Positions 48,692 to 61,037 of a DNA stretch of 64,000 nt are shown one piece after another. A program made the translations under genes and the position numbers. Below the pieces are notes generated by a model. The model did not search any database. It was not told the DNA's origin and saw only the letters and a list, made by a program, of their open reading frames with translations. Source of the stretch: Ailanthus altissimus (taxonomy: Eukaryota; Streptophyta; Magnoliopsida; Sapindales; Simaroubaceae); contig OX327706.1 in assembly GCA_946807835.1 (NCBI GenBank), positions 24,851,001 through 24,915,000 of the forward strand. Reading direction: 5' to 3'. Numbering within the stretch: the stretch's first letter is position 1; every line of letters starts with the position of its first letter.

Positions 48692-48991
48692 GTAAGGAAT
48701 GTGACGGCTTAGGTAAATACAAACATTAGGTAACATTTCCTTAATTATTGAAGAAACTTAAAATTTCTGTTCAACTCTTCATACGGTAGTAAGGAATGTG
48801 ATTGTTTAAGTAAGTACAAACATTAGTTAGGTAGCATTTCCTTAATTATTGAAGAAGCTTAAAATTTCTGTTCAACTCTTCATACGGTAGAAAGGAATGT
48901 GATGGTTAAGTAAGTACAAACATTAGTTAGGTAACATTTCCTTAATTAGATATGAAACTTGAATTTTCTATTCAACTTGTCGTATATGTAG
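48692..48991. repeat. Tandem repeat, three units of about 100 bp
   Basis: Units start at 48692, 48789 and 48890. Each has aaggaatgtga, then aagta(a/g)(g/a)tacaaacatta, then aacatttccttaatta and cttaaaatttctgttcaact. Unit 3 is the most diverged. Confidence 0.85.
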
Positions 48992-49009
48992 GTCGATTTT
49001 AATTGTCTT

Positions 49010-49016
49010 AAGCATC

Positions 49017-49054
<38 letters not shown>

Positions 49055-50937
49055 ATTTAGTACATTTTGATAAAAAATTTATATGCTTACTTATACAATG
49101 TTGTTTAAATTGCAATTTTGATAAAAAAAATTGCAATATATATATATTATTGATAAAAAATTGCAATATATATATATATATATTATTGATAAAAAATTTA
49201 GTAAATTTTTTTATATATAAATATCTACATATTTTAAAAATATATGCTTACTTATACAATGTTGTTTAATTTTAGTTCATAACTATTATTAATTTGTTGT
49301 ATAATAAAAAAGAACATCATATTAAATTAAATCTATCTTTTAAAATATGGGAACATTCACATAAGAGATCTTAAACTTCTAGAGGTAAATTGATTCACCA
49401 TCTAATATTCATTGCTTGACATAAGATAAGGACCTTGTGTTATGAGCCGGGCGTTTATTATTAATTTAAAAGATTAATTTATTAAATAATACTGCATACC
49501 CACCTATATATACTTAAGATTTCTCTCGATATGGGATGTGACATTCTCTCTTACTCAATCATGTGATACCCTCGTCATGGTCTGTCCAACTCAAGAGTCA
49601 GTCTAACCTATATTGCCCATTCTCCAGGGATTTAGGAACTCACTACTTACGTGACAATCTTTATTGAAGCTTAAGACGCAGGATTTTTAAGGCTCACTTG
49701 GTCTGTAATGTCCCATCCCTCGGAGTTAAAAGGAACCCACTACCTATGTAGCAATCTTTATTGGGGTAATTTTAGGGTCCATATATAAATGAAAATTTTG
49801 ATCTACTCTGATACCACTTATCATAGCCTAGACGCTTGCCAGTAATTTTGAGAGCCTACATACGAATAAAATTTTCAGTTTATTTTAATACCACTTATTA
49901 CAAGTTGGACATTTGTTATTATCTAAAAGATTAGTATATTAAATAATACTACATATCTACCTATATATTTAAGATTCATCCTATTTTATTCGATATAAGA
50001 TATGACACTAAATTTGACTCACGTTAATTTTAAGCAATTGGAAGACTAATTATTGATCACGAAATGGTGTGAAAGCAACTTCATTTCTATGGAGAAATTT
50101 TTGGCTCATAACCCACAAGGAAAAGGTGCATCATCCCTAGTATCTAATAGAGTAACACATTATGATCTAAACCGTCAAGAAAAAAGAATTTTAAAAATTC
50201 TTACATCGAATATCACCATGTTAATTTCAATTGATGACTTCAAATCCCATTAACTTTGTGTTGGGAACTAAATAAAGACTCGAGCACTTTGATAATGCCC
50301 TGGAACCGTCAAGAACTAGGAAAGGTGAGAAAGACGGGGAAAAAAATGCAATGATGATGCAACCCACAAATCTTTGTCCTGCATGTTCTTATCTCATATT
50401 TACTCTTTATAAATATTTATAAAATTAGATATAAATTTTTTATCTAAATCTATACAATATTTAATATGTTAATAATTAATTAGTATCAAATAATTATTAC
50501 ATTAAAAAAATTGAAAAAAATTAATAATCACTTGATACGTGATAGTCTTTAACTAATAACACATAATTGAGACGTATTATAAGCCAAACACTATATATAT
50601 ATATACACGCACGATCTAATTAATAACGTGATAATACTGTCAAGTAGCGTGTTTAATTAATCTACAATTTTATTATTATTTATAATATGATATAAAATTA
50701 TACCACTTATCCAAATACTCACCGCTACATTTTTTACTAAAACACAACTATATACACACACATGACCTGTGTCATCAAGTAACACAACTCATAAGTTCAT
50801 TTTCTTTCTTTAGCATTAATATAACGTTCTTATGGGTTTTGACTCGGATCGAACTCACCATGCCCTCTCTATATAAACACTCAACTTTCACTTAGCTAAT
50901 CACATTGAATTGGAGCTGACTTGAGTTAGACGTAAAA
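49010..50937. other. Intergenic upstream of the acyl-activating enzyme; dispersed repeats
   Basis: TA tracts at 49018-49046 and 49136-49185. Two similar blocks about 0.45 kb apart (49466-49570 and 49913-50015) share aaaagatta, attaaataatact(g/a)cata, cctatata and gatatg(g/a)ga. The sequence between repeats phrases such as gataccacttat. This looks like an old transposon of unknown type. A 66-codon open frame at 50053-50253 has no known domain. Confidence 0.4.
50870..50878 (+). promoter_or_regulatory. TATA box of the acyl-activating enzyme gene
   Basis: tatataaac lies 60 bp before the ATG at 50938. The expected start of transcription about 30 bp downstream leaves a leader of about 35-40 bases. 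Confidence 0.6.
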
Positions 50938-53900
50938 ATGTCACTGCAATATTCTCTCGTTCAGTGCTCAGCAAACTACGTGCCATTGACGCCAATAAAC
51001 TTCCTGGAGCGAGCAGCTCGTGTTTACGGGGACAAAACCTCCATTGTTTATGGCGCCGTGAGATTTTCCTGGAGAGACACATATGATAGATGCCTCAATG
51101 TCGCTTCTGCTTTAACCCAGTTGCAGATTTCTCGTGGCGATATTGTAAGTAACTGGTTTTTAATCTTTTAACTCATCTTTATACACTTACATATCATTCA
51201 ATATTCTCTTTATATATGTAACGGTAGAAAAATTAATTCATCGATCGAATTAATCTTGTTGGTCACTTGATGATCAATCGACGTTCTCCGATCGAAGATG
51301 GCTCAAAAAATTGCAAGTAAAATTGAAAATAATCACAAAGAAAGGCAAAGTACATGCCAAAAGTCTCCTCACAGGTCAATATGCATTTAGGTTAAGTCAA
51401 TAATCATAAGTCAATGCAATTTTTTTAACAGATTCTTTTAGTTGTAATATTATGAAGATATTTTTGAAGTAAATGGTTGCATAAATAGTATTTTTTTAAA
51501 TATGTTTATTGCATATATAGTATTTTTTTAATATGTTTACCTTCAATATATTTATATATATCGTAGACTTTGTAGTCAGTCGGTGCTCTTTTGGTTCAGA
51601 AAATGTATATGAAATTATACCATAATTGGAAGGGCCCAAATCCCAATTAAAATACTTCGTCATAAAACTTCTTAAGTCTTTTTCTTTTATAAAAAATAAT
51701 AATTTTTTAAGGTCAAATCAAAAACTGAGACAAGTTGCAATTTGTCGGTTGCATCGCGCACGACTGTGCAAAGTCGACATTCGATGAATATACTCGGGGA
51801 AATCAAATTTGGGATCCGACTGTTAAACCCATGTTAGCTGGTCAACTTGAATCTCCTTATTATAATTGAAACCTCAGTATATTTCCTTTTTTATTTTTAT
51901 GAATAAGAAAATATTAAAATATTTTCTTATTTGTGGGTGTCACTTAGTTTAATTAGTAAAAATTTTAGATAGAATTAAGAGTTCTAAGATGTAGACCCGA
52001 CCCACACCAAATAGGGAGGAGCCTTGAAGATTCAGATCCATGCAGTGGGGAAGAGAATTTACCTAGTATAACATTTTAGTAATATAAAAACCCTTAATTC
52101 TTACGTGAAAGGAGACCTTTTGAAATTACTAAATTTTTTTTTTTTACTTTCAGCAGTCATAGAGCACGTATACACCATTTTTTTTCATTATACACCAAAA
52201 CAAGAACCCTAAGGACTACCTTACGGTACACAGCATCTTATCTATTCTTTCTTTTTTGTGCGTTCTTCACACAATAACTCATTTATCACCATTATTCTAC
52301 GCTGTCCCAGAACTTACATGCATCATAAGCAAGTCTCAAGATCAAAATTGCAAGGAGCCCATTCTTCCTAACTTTCACAAAACTAGAGTTTTGTAGTATA
52401 AACTCTAATACTTGTATTGGACATTATACCCTCGGTAGGTTTTATAGTATCTCCCATCATCCTTAGGAACAGGCTTAGCTTCCACACATATCATAATTGG
52501 TAACAGGATTTTCTCGCTTCAACCTATTTATCTCGAGTCAGCTTGAGTAAAATTGTCACATTAGCTTTATGAACTCTTGAAGCTCTTTAGGAGTTTAATA
52601 GGCCTTACTTCTAAACTCACAAGAGTAAAGAGATTAAGATTTAACGTTTCGAATGCAAGTCGTATCATTTTTGTATCTTGTCATATAAGTGTGGGATTAT
52701 TGCAACCAATCATGTCCTACCACATCACCATCTCCTAGTACTACCCCAAATATAGGTTATATGGCTAGTTGATTACTCCTACACGTCATTCTCATGTCAT
52801 AGAGTAGGCAGAAAACTATGATATCGTGATGCGATATTGGGGGGTCTCTTGTCTTTGCATTTCTAAAAAATGTGGATTTGGTGGTGCTGTAAGGATAACT
52901 TAAAGGCGATCTATACATATGTTGCGGATATCACAGCATGCACTTCAATTAGATACTCCAATGGCATCAATTAAGCCATAACCTTGATACTTCTTTTATT
53001 TTATGCACGGCAAAAAATCATAACTCACACCATAAGTAAAAACACATAAGATTAACACACCAATAAAGATAAAGAAAACAAACCAATCACAAAATATAAG
53101 ATATATGTGGTTCGGCCCAAAATTGCCTACGTCCACGGAGGATCCATGATCCAACTTCTTATTATTGAAATATATCACTAAGTATCCTCTTACATCATCA
53201 ATGATCCCACAAGACCCCTTAGTATCTCCCATAGAGACCTCTAAGCATCTACCATTGATCACCATGACTCCCTAAGACCTCTTAGTATCTCCTCATAAGA
53301 GATTTTTACAAGAAACACAAGAATAGCCCGAGCATCTAAGCCAAAAGGATCTATGATGTTTCTCTTTTATTCACTTAAAGAACCTAAAGAAAAGACACAC
53401 CCCAAAGGTTACACCCTAGTGCACCACGAACTTAGTGCCTACCTAGCTCCTCTATTCTCTCTTATGGTTACATCTTGAAATCTTAGATACTTAATCTTAA
53501 ACAATGGTTTACAAGTGTTTATATAGGGTGTATTTCGTGCCTACTAACCGTATTCCTTGTTGGAATAAGAGTCCACTTGTTTTGAAAGTCCAAAACTTCC
53601 CAAAACCTGAAATTCCGAACTAAAACGAATATCTTGACACGTTTGGGCGCCGCAGCGCTCATCCTTGGGCGCTGGGCTGGCCCTTCTCGCGCCTATCGCC
53701 GCGGCATTGGAAGCTCCTCGCGATTTCTTCGTTTTCTTCACGTCTTCAAGTCTCATTTCACTTCCTCCTTCGTGTCCCACACGTTCTAAACTTCTTGTGA
53801 CTCTCCACTTTAGTATTCATATCAATTCTTATTTAACCAAAATTGTTGAATCACCAATTTGCCAACAACATGCTTCTTAACAACCTAAATAACATATAAA

Positions 53901-56886
53901 TCAAATGCGGAATTAAAAATGAGTTTAACATACCTTTGCCATTAAAGTTTTCTCACAATCTAGTGATGATGTTAAATTCTTTTAATCCTTTACAATCTTT
54001 GGTGATAATGTTTAAGAAACTGAATTTGAGATTGGTGAGTTAAGAACCTAATAATATGTCGTATTTATAAGCATTTGTCCATCACAAATACTACTCCTTT
54101 ATTCTTGATCATAAGATGTTACTTTAAATAATGGATGATTAATCACATGTCCCTAAAACGATAGAATCATGGACCACCTTCGACATGGGATTAAATAATT
54201 CCAACAGATGCCACTTCCATACTCTTCGTACATCGTGGGCTGTTCTCGGATTCAAGATAGTTCTTGAGTTCCTTAGTCCTCTGCACTAGTCTTCACCCGA
54301 GAATTGCGTATCTTGGTTATTGGAGTTCTCAATTTGACTGCACCAAGAACCCGTGATCAGATGGAGTTCTTAGATTTGTGATGTCATATACTATTCTTTT
54401 AACATTGGATGAATAATTTGAAGTCTCGTAATCTTTGTTTCTAAAAAGGTTGTGTCCTTTTATGTAGAAATTTTAGTCTTTAACCTTCCCTTTATCGAAT
54501 TAGTTATGCTAATCTAATAAAGTAGGCTAATCAGAAGTTTCACAACGGCGACCACGAAACGTTTTGGATAACTCATGATGGGTACACCCCCTTGGTCCAT
54601 TTAATGCTTCAAGGACAGATTCTCCAGGGCTTATAATCAAGCTGCTAAGATTGTCCAGTAGTGATCGGGCTAGGAAAGGCAGGTTCTGTGACATTTCCTT
54701 GTTAATGAGTTTCAAGAACCTTGAAGTTGTTAGGCTTCGATCTTCTCGTCTCTGAAGCATTCGGGCCTTCTAAAATTAATAGGCGTCGATTTTCTTGTCT
54801 ATGAAGCTCTTCAGAATCCAAGGGCAAGATTTTAAATTTCTTATGAAAAACAATTCTAAAAACAGTTCTATGTATATTTAATAGTTATGTACTTTTTAAG
54901 GGGAATTTTTTAATTTAGGACCTCCACATTAATTTAAAGTTGTAGTTACTATTAATAAATATCTATGACTACATGACTTATACATATTTAATAGTTATAT
55001 ATTTTTCATTTGAGAAGAGAGACATTTTTAAATTTAAAACCTTGACATTAATTCAAAGGTATAGCTACTTCTAAAACACACACACCTGAGACCTGACCAC
55101 ACGATGCCTAAAACATATTTATCTTCTCTCCCTATGTCGTTTGGATTAAAAATTATAGTTATCATGAACCGAAAGGTGACTTTATCCTTTCTTGTTTATC
55201 TATTTAAATTCTTGGTAAGAAAGTTCGCTGTAATGGCCATGGAAATAAAAAAAAAAATTATAAAATTGGCTTCAACCATGAATGATGAATCTCCCTCCAC
55301 TAGGAAAGATCGTAGGGTTAACAAAAACAAAACTAGAGTCAGTCAACGGCTTATTGGGCCTTGCTATTTGAGCTATGTCATTTGCAAAAGTACTTAATAA
55401 CTTCTTATAATATAATCATGAGCAGGTTGCGGCTCTTGCACCAAATATTCCTGCACTATACAAGCTGCATTTTGCAGTTCCAATGGCCGGTGCGGTTCTC
55501 TCTGCACTTAATACAAGGCTGGATGCAGCCACTTTAGAAATAATTCTACAACAACTGGAGCCCAAAATCATGTTTGTTGATTATCAGTTTGTTGGAGTTG
55601 TCTCCAAAGCATTTGAAATTCTCTCCCGAAAAAGTGTCAAGCCACCCCTCCTTGTGACAATACCAGAGTGCGACCAAGCAACTTTTACAAAAACCAACAA
55701 TTTCCCACCTGGTAGTTTGGATTACAATGATCTTATTGAAATGGGAAGAGCTGATTTTGAGATAGTACAACCAAACAATGAATGTGATCCGATTTCGGTG
55801 AATTACACTTCAGGCTCAACTGGTAATCCCAAAGGGGTGGTTTATAGCCACAGAGCTGCCTATCTCAATTCATTGGCACAAATTTCTCGCTGTGACATGA
55901 GGGAAATGCCAGTGTTTCTGTGGACAGTGGACATGTTTCGATGCAATGGCTGGTGCTGTACTTGGGCAATGGCTGCTCTTGGTGGCACCAATATCTGCCT
56001 TAGAACTGTCTCAGCTCAACTTATATTTGATTCAGTTCTTCTTCACAATGTCACTCACTTGTGTGGCGCCCCCACAATTCTGAACATGATTGCAAATGAA
56101 CCAGCTGGTGACCAAATGCCACTTCAAAGCAAGGCAAATATTATCGTTGCTGGTGTTCTGCCAACGACCAAGATTCTTGAAAGAGTTGCAAAATTAGGAT
56201 TTAACATTAGCCATGGTTATGGAATGACAGAAGTTCTTGGTCCAGCTATTGTCAGGCCCTGGAAACCTGAATGGGATTCTTCAGCATTGGATGAACTTGA
56301 AAAGATCAAGCATCGCGAAGGGCTTTGCAATCTGCTAATTCAAGGGGTTGATGTGAAAGATCCGAATACAATGAAAAGTGTACCGAATGATGGGAAAACA
56401 ATTGGTGAAATAATGTTCAGAGCCAATACTTCAATGCTGGAGTACTTCAAAAATCGGAAAGCAACTGAGGAAGCTTTCAGGAATGGATGGTATCATACAG
56501 GAGATATTGCTGTAAAAAATCCTGAGGGGTACATTCAAATGAAGGATCGAAAAAAGGACATCATCATTTCTGGGACAAAGATTATAAGCTCATTAGAGGT
56601 GGAAGCTGTATTGTTGAGCAATCCGAAGGTTTCGGAAGCTGCTGTTGTGGGAAAACCTGATGGTCAATTGAAGCAAATGCCTTGTGCTTTTGTGAAATTG
56701 AAAGAGGGATGTAGTGCAAGTGCCGAAGAGCTTGTTAAGTTTTGTGAGGATCAATTGCCAAGTTTTATGGTTCCCAGGGCCATAGTTTTTGATGACATCC
56801 CAATCAATTCTACTGGGAAAGTGCAAAAGTTTGTTCTCAGGGAGAAGGCCAATGCCATTGCCATGGCTAATTGTCCTTCTGGTTAA
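50938..56886 (+). CDS. Acyl-activating enzyme (AMP-binding, CoA ligase type), two exons
   Basis: Exon 1 (50938-51144) and exon 2 (55426-56886) join in phase 0 through a gtaagt...gagcag intron to give 555 residues, normal for plant acyl-activating enzymes related to AAE1 and benzoate- or cinnamate-CoA ligases. These enzymes form an acyl-AMP and then an acyl-CoA. Exon 1 gives [20 protein letters not shown]. Exon 2 carries the P-loop [11 protein letters not shown] (about 196-206), GYGMTE (333-338), TGD (427-429) and a catalytic Lys in STGKVQKF (about 534). Three features are odd. MFHCNGW reads MFRCNGWC (from 239). The usual SGGENISS reads SGTKIISS (451-458). The C-terminus NCPSG is no peroxisomal SKL-type signal. 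The frame is open throughout, so activity is possible but substrate and location are uncertain. Confidence 0.9.
51145..55425 (+). other. 4.3-kb intron of the acyl-activating enzyme gene
   Basis: The boundaries are gatatt/gtaagt and gagcag/gttgcg. An LTR lies inside at about 52980-53882. The DNA on either side of it (about 52140-52830 and 53900-54780) is less AT-rich than usual for an intron here and is probably transposon-derived, but I recognise no protein in it. Open frames at 54527-54760 and 55104-55397 have no known domain. Long introns of this kind can still be spliced. Confidence 0.7.
52980..53882 (-). mobile_element. Copia-type LTR inside the intron
   Basis: On the minus strand it begins TGTTGTTGGCAAATTGGTG near 53882, passes through a GC-rich island (53645-53710, gcgccgcagcgct type), a TATA-type box (ccctatataaaca) and the motif ccgtggacgtaggc...gccgaaccaca, and ends near 52990. 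A related, more decayed copy is at 63290-64000 on the plus strand. No internal coding region is attached, so it is a solo LTR or a truncated end. Confidence 0.65.
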
Positions 56887-57335
56887 AAATTAAAATAATG
56901 TTATAATTTTTAAATAATATTTTAATTTTTTATTTTAAATAATGTCTCAAATAATTATTGGGTGGTGTAATGATATCATAAATAATTTTATAACTTACAT
57001 CATTTCACCATTAAATAATTATTTAACATTTAATTTAAAATAAAATAATTAAAATATCATTTAACAAATGTAAAAATAATGTGTCATTGATCTTCTCGAG
57101 GTCTAATTGTATTGGTTTCTATCAGACACGAACTCAGATATTCATTTTGATTCAAAAACTTTAAGCAAAATCAATGAGATCGGATACTCAAATCTTGCAT
57201 ATTACAAGTAATATTCCATGTCACAATTTCTTTTTGACTCTTCCACTTATCTTTTAGCTTTCCAAAACCCAAGTTGATGAATCCACTAAAAATCTGTTTT
57301 TTTTTTAAAGAGAAATGATTCCAGAAAATAAGAGT
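56887..57335. other. Downstream of the acyl-activating enzyme gene, no gene
   Basis: AT-rich; the first few hundred bases are probably the 3' untranslated region. Short inverted phrases around 56900-57080 (ataattttaaataat, attatttaacatttaattt) could form a weak hairpin. Confidence 0.4.
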
Positions 57336-57641
57336 TTACAGCAAGTGAGAGACTTCCAATGGAGCCTCTTCAATCCAGATTCTAGATGTTGACAAAGGAA
57401 TGGCCATTTTGGCTAAGAAATGAGCTGCACTATTGCAGTTTCTTTGAATGTGAGTAAAGGAGACAACTCTTGAGGAACTCGCGAGGCTTTTAATATCCGA
57501 AATGAGAACTCCAATTTCCGTTTTGTCATCCTCTTCATGCTGAATCCGGTTGATGACGTTTGATTGTATATTCCACCAAGATTCTGCTTTCAGATTAATT
57601 ACGGCCATTAGACAACAGAGGCCATAATGCCTGCCACTCAT
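57336..57641 (-). pseudogene. RNase H-like (RVT_3) remnant of a LINE
   Basis: A 101-codon frame ends with DIKSLASSSRVVSFTHIQRN, CNSAAHFLAKMAIPLST and RIWIEEAPLEVSHLL. The pattern F-x-H-I-x-R-N-x-N-x-x-A-H-x-L-A-K is the C-terminal end of the RVT_3 RNase H-like domain found in plant LINEs and in domesticated relatives. The N-terminal half with the first catalytic Asp is missing. It is most likely a transposon fragment, not a gene. Confidence 0.75.
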
Positions 57642-58845
57642 TTCAATAATTTAGGAGAAAATCAGACTCATCTTGTGACTGCAAAGGGAGCCCTGCCTCA
57701 CAATCTCATTGATACGAAAAGGGTCTGCATCTAAATTAAATTGATTTTACTTTTAGAGGAATGGTTGATGTGATAAAGAGGTACAGTTGGATGATTTCGA
57801 TTTCTTTTTTCCTGGGAAATCGACCCATTTTGGTATTTACACTGACAAAATATTGCCAAACAATTCTAGAGGAAATGCAAATGCTATATTGTGTGCTCAT
57901 TAGCATAGTATTGCCCTAGTATGAATGGATCATTAGTGAGTTTTAGTTAGTTTAATTAGTAAACCTTTTGGGCGTAGTTTAGATAATCGTGAATAAATTT
58001 TACACCGATAGTCACTTGAGTTTATTTTGTCATCCCATTTAAATCTTTTAAAAAAAAGATTGGAAAAGTTTTTTTTTTGTTGATATTTAATTTATATTCT
58101 CCTTTATAAAACCTATTCATACCACTATTATTTTAGCAACAGAAAATTAAGAATTATTAACCGCGGTATTATTACAATGGAAATTGGTAAGAAAGAACCA
58201 GTAGGACTAAGTATAATGTAGGATACATCGTGCCCTCTTAATTTTTAGGAAGTCATAATTTGAATTTATAGTATTAAAATTGTATAATATATCTTTTTAA
58301 AGCTTTTTTTTATAAGAAAAAAAAAAGACATTATGTACTCTATTGTGTGGTATTATGGCATGACCAAATTCCATTGTGTAGTCCCTCGATACATGCTGTC
58401 AACATTATTATTATTATTATTATCATTGGGATAGAAAAACTAAACCTAAAACTTAAAGAATACACTGCAATCTCATTAATTATTGGACAATTATAAGCAA
58501 GTGCAACTTTATTTTTTTTCTTATTTATTTTTTTTAAGAGTTTTATTATTTTTTTATAAAATTCAAATTCGAGTTTTATTGTTTAATTTATTTTGATTAA
58601 GTTTATTTTATCTTGTCACAATAACTCAAACATATCCATTTTAATTATTTTGGATTAGTTTATCTAAAGTACTTAAGGGTTTCATATAAATTTTAGTTGT
58701 CATCGTTCATTATCATTATTATGAAAAAAAATTCTCATATAAGAAACCGAGTATTTCTTTTCATTGCTTTGGCTTCGTGAAAAAGTTAGAAGTTGATTTA
58801 GATGAAGATCTCCAAATAGCTTATCAAAAGCAGAGAAAAAAGCGC
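57642..58845. other. Intergenic, no gene
   Basis: AT-rich. An ATT-triplet run (attattattattattatc) lies near 58403-58425. No open frame with recognisable similarity. Confidence 0.45.
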
Positions 58846-58908
58846 TTATTGTAATTGAGAGGGGCCACACCACAACAAAACTTCAGCTTCAATTATCATG
58901 AAAACGGA

Positions 58909-58990
58909 CTTGAGAAAATTGGAAAACCCCATGTGGGATAGGGGTGATTCTTGAGAAAATTGCAAAACCCCATGTGGTATAGGGGTGATT
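58909..58990. repeat. Two tandem 41-bp units
   Basis: Units 58909-58949 and 58950-58990 share cttgagaaaattg, aaaaccccatgtgg and ataggggtgatt, with two differences. They lie in a 93-codon minus-strand frame (58846-59127, starting MEIKNMIPTSSSPSPILFQ) that I do not recognise and do not call as a gene. Confidence 0.85.
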
Positions 58991-59127
58991 GATAATGATG
59001 GGGAACTTGATGATTCCAATCTCACGGCCATAAATTCACAAGTCACCCTCTTGTTGGTTGGATTAAATATTTGAAATAGGATTGGCGACGGGCTAGATGA
59101 GGTGGGGATCATATTTTTTATCTCCAT

Positions 59128-59920
59128 ATTTAAATGGAGTAAAGCTTTTTTAATTTATTTTATATTCAATTTATGTAATTCAAATTTGAAGTGAGATTCT
59201 TAAATGAAGATAGGAATTTCGATGAATACTTGATATCTAATTTTTTTATTAATTTTTTAAAATACTTTTTAATTTATACCAATCTAATTTTATAAATTTA
59301 CTTTTCATATTATATAATAATAATATACCAAAAAAAGTATTTTAAATAAATTATCTTAAAATTCTAAATTCTTTTCATAAACTTTATTTTGATAATTTTA
59401 AAATTTTATGTTTTATAGTAATGGTATTTAGGATAATTCCTTTAATCTATTAATTTAAAGACTTATGTGATAATAAATTAATTTTTAATAAATAAATTAG
59501 ATGGAACGCTTAATAAGAGGCCAAATGTGATTATGTAAGTTTTTTTATTTTTTAATTTAATTTTTTACATGATATTAATTAAATGGGTTTAATAAAAAAA
59601 TTAAAATATTTATATTTTATCAACATTAAATAATAACTTCTTTTTATTTCAATAACAAAATATAGTTTTTATTTTTAAAAGAACAAAGAACGATAGTTAT
59701 TATTATAATTTTTTTTAATTATATTTTTAAATCAAATTTGGTATAAAGAAACCAAATAATTCCCGTCCTTACTCCAAATTTGATTTGGAGATGGATTGAT
59801 TTCCTCGTCGTCATCCCAAAAAATAAAAATAATGCAATTCAAAATATACCCTATTTAAAATAAGTCTCTGCAAAGTTTTAATTCCGTGAAAAATTCTACC
59901 AACCAAATTAGGAAAGAACC
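59128..59920. other. Intergenic, AT-rich, no gene
   Basis: Very AT-rich between the 41-bp repeat and the MULE-like element. No open frame or clear repeat structure stands out. Confidence 0.45.
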
Positions 59921-61037
59921 CAATTACTACTCTCACTTTTTACAAGGGTAATTTTCATATTCCTTCCTTAAGTTTGGGCCTGTGCCACCCTCAGTCAAAT
60001 GGTCTAAAAATTTTACAGAAACCGCCCCTCAACAATAACTACCGTTTGGCGAGAGAAGTGATACCGTTGGCATTATGGTAATTTTACTTATTTATTTCTC
60101 TCAAACACTATGCTTGACCGAGACTGTTGCAAAGTACAATGATTTAACCGAGGTTTCATTTCGGTGCAAAGCACAAAATCTTTGTAAAATACATTTCATA
60201 ATCTTTTCCGCAGCAGGTCCCATTTCGTGAACAAAGTTGACTGATTCCACAGTCGATTAAGAAGGTTCATCAAGGCAATCATTTCATTCTGTTGCAGCTG
60301 CAGCTGAAGATCAACACCAACAAACTTTAACACAATGTAAAATTACGACAGAAGTTGCTGGGATTTTTTTAATTGGAGTACCATTTTCCTCTCTTAGGGT
60401 GGCTGGATTTGCAAGGTGTTGGGAAAAGGTTAAGGTTCATGGTCTCAAAAGTGAATGTCTTTGTTGAAAAGATTACAGAAGAGCATAGGCAGAAAAGGGT
60501 TGGTGGAATTTTGGATGACTAAAATAGTAGTGTTGGTGATTTTGTAGATATCTTGCTTGAGTTAAATGACTCTGATTTGATTGCCGGTCTTTGGGTATTT
60601 TTATGTTTTATTTTCATACTTCATTTGGCATTTGGCATTTTTGTTTGTTGCCTTACTAATTTTTTTATATCATTAAACCATCTGCTATGTTTATTTTAAA
60701 TTTTGTAGGAAATGATATCTAGAGGGACGGACACAGTTGCCATCCTGATAGACTGGATCTTAGCAAGAGCTCAGGCTGCAATTGATTTCGTTGTTGGCGT
60801 TCAATCGTGCCTAGAAAACATGCATAAAAAAAGTGACTTTATATGTGGATCAATGTACTTTCACTGTTAATTAAGGGCATTATGGTACTTTAAAAAAAGA
60901 TTCTGTCAACTCTCCAAACGGCAGTTATAGTTGAGGTGTAATTTCTGCAAATCTTTGGATTATTTGACCGAGGTTGGCAAAGACCCAAACTTGAGGGGAG
61001 GAAAATGAAAATTACCCTTTTCCCAAATCAATTACTA
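59921..61037. mobile_element. Pack-MULE-like transposon carrying a P450 fragment
   Basis: The exact 9-bp repeat caattacta flanks the element (59921-59929 and 61029-61037), the target-site length of Mutator transposons. Inside are inverted repeats of more than 100 bp. The left one has aagggtaattttcatattcc, agtttgggcct, cagtcaaat and ccgtttgg. The right one, reverse-complemented, has aagggtaattttcattttcc, agtttgggtct, cggtcaaat and ccgtttgg. The arms agree at about three quarters of positions. No transposase is present. The interior contains a piece of a CYP78A-type gene with its intron, so host genomic DNA was captured, as in Pack-MULEs. The 12 to 13 bases between the 9-bp repeats and the matching part of the arms do not pair, so the exact ends are uncertain. 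Confidence 0.75.
60400..60830 (+). pseudogene. CYP78A-type cytochrome P450 fragment
   Basis: The first part reads WLDLQGVGKRLRFMVSKVNV, then FVEKITEEHRQKR, a stop, then GDFVDILLELNDSDLIAGLW. After a GT-AG intron (60595-60708) it continues EMISRGTDTVAILIDWILAR, the I-helix oxygen-binding region typical of CYP78A, then AQAAIDFVVG with a short deletion. The intron sits between LW and EM, the usual place in CYP78A genes. CYP78A enzymes control organ and seed size. This piece lacks the membrane anchor and heme-binding Cys and has a stop, so it cannot make a P450. Confidence 0.82.

Noticed and set aside
54527..54760. 77-codon frame in the intron
   Set aside because: Antisense to the gene, no domain I recognise, inside transposon-like DNA.
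58846..59127. 93-codon open frame on the minus strand
   Set aside because: Contains the 41-bp tandem repeat, has low-complexity Ser/Pro content and no recognisable family; no splice or promoter support.
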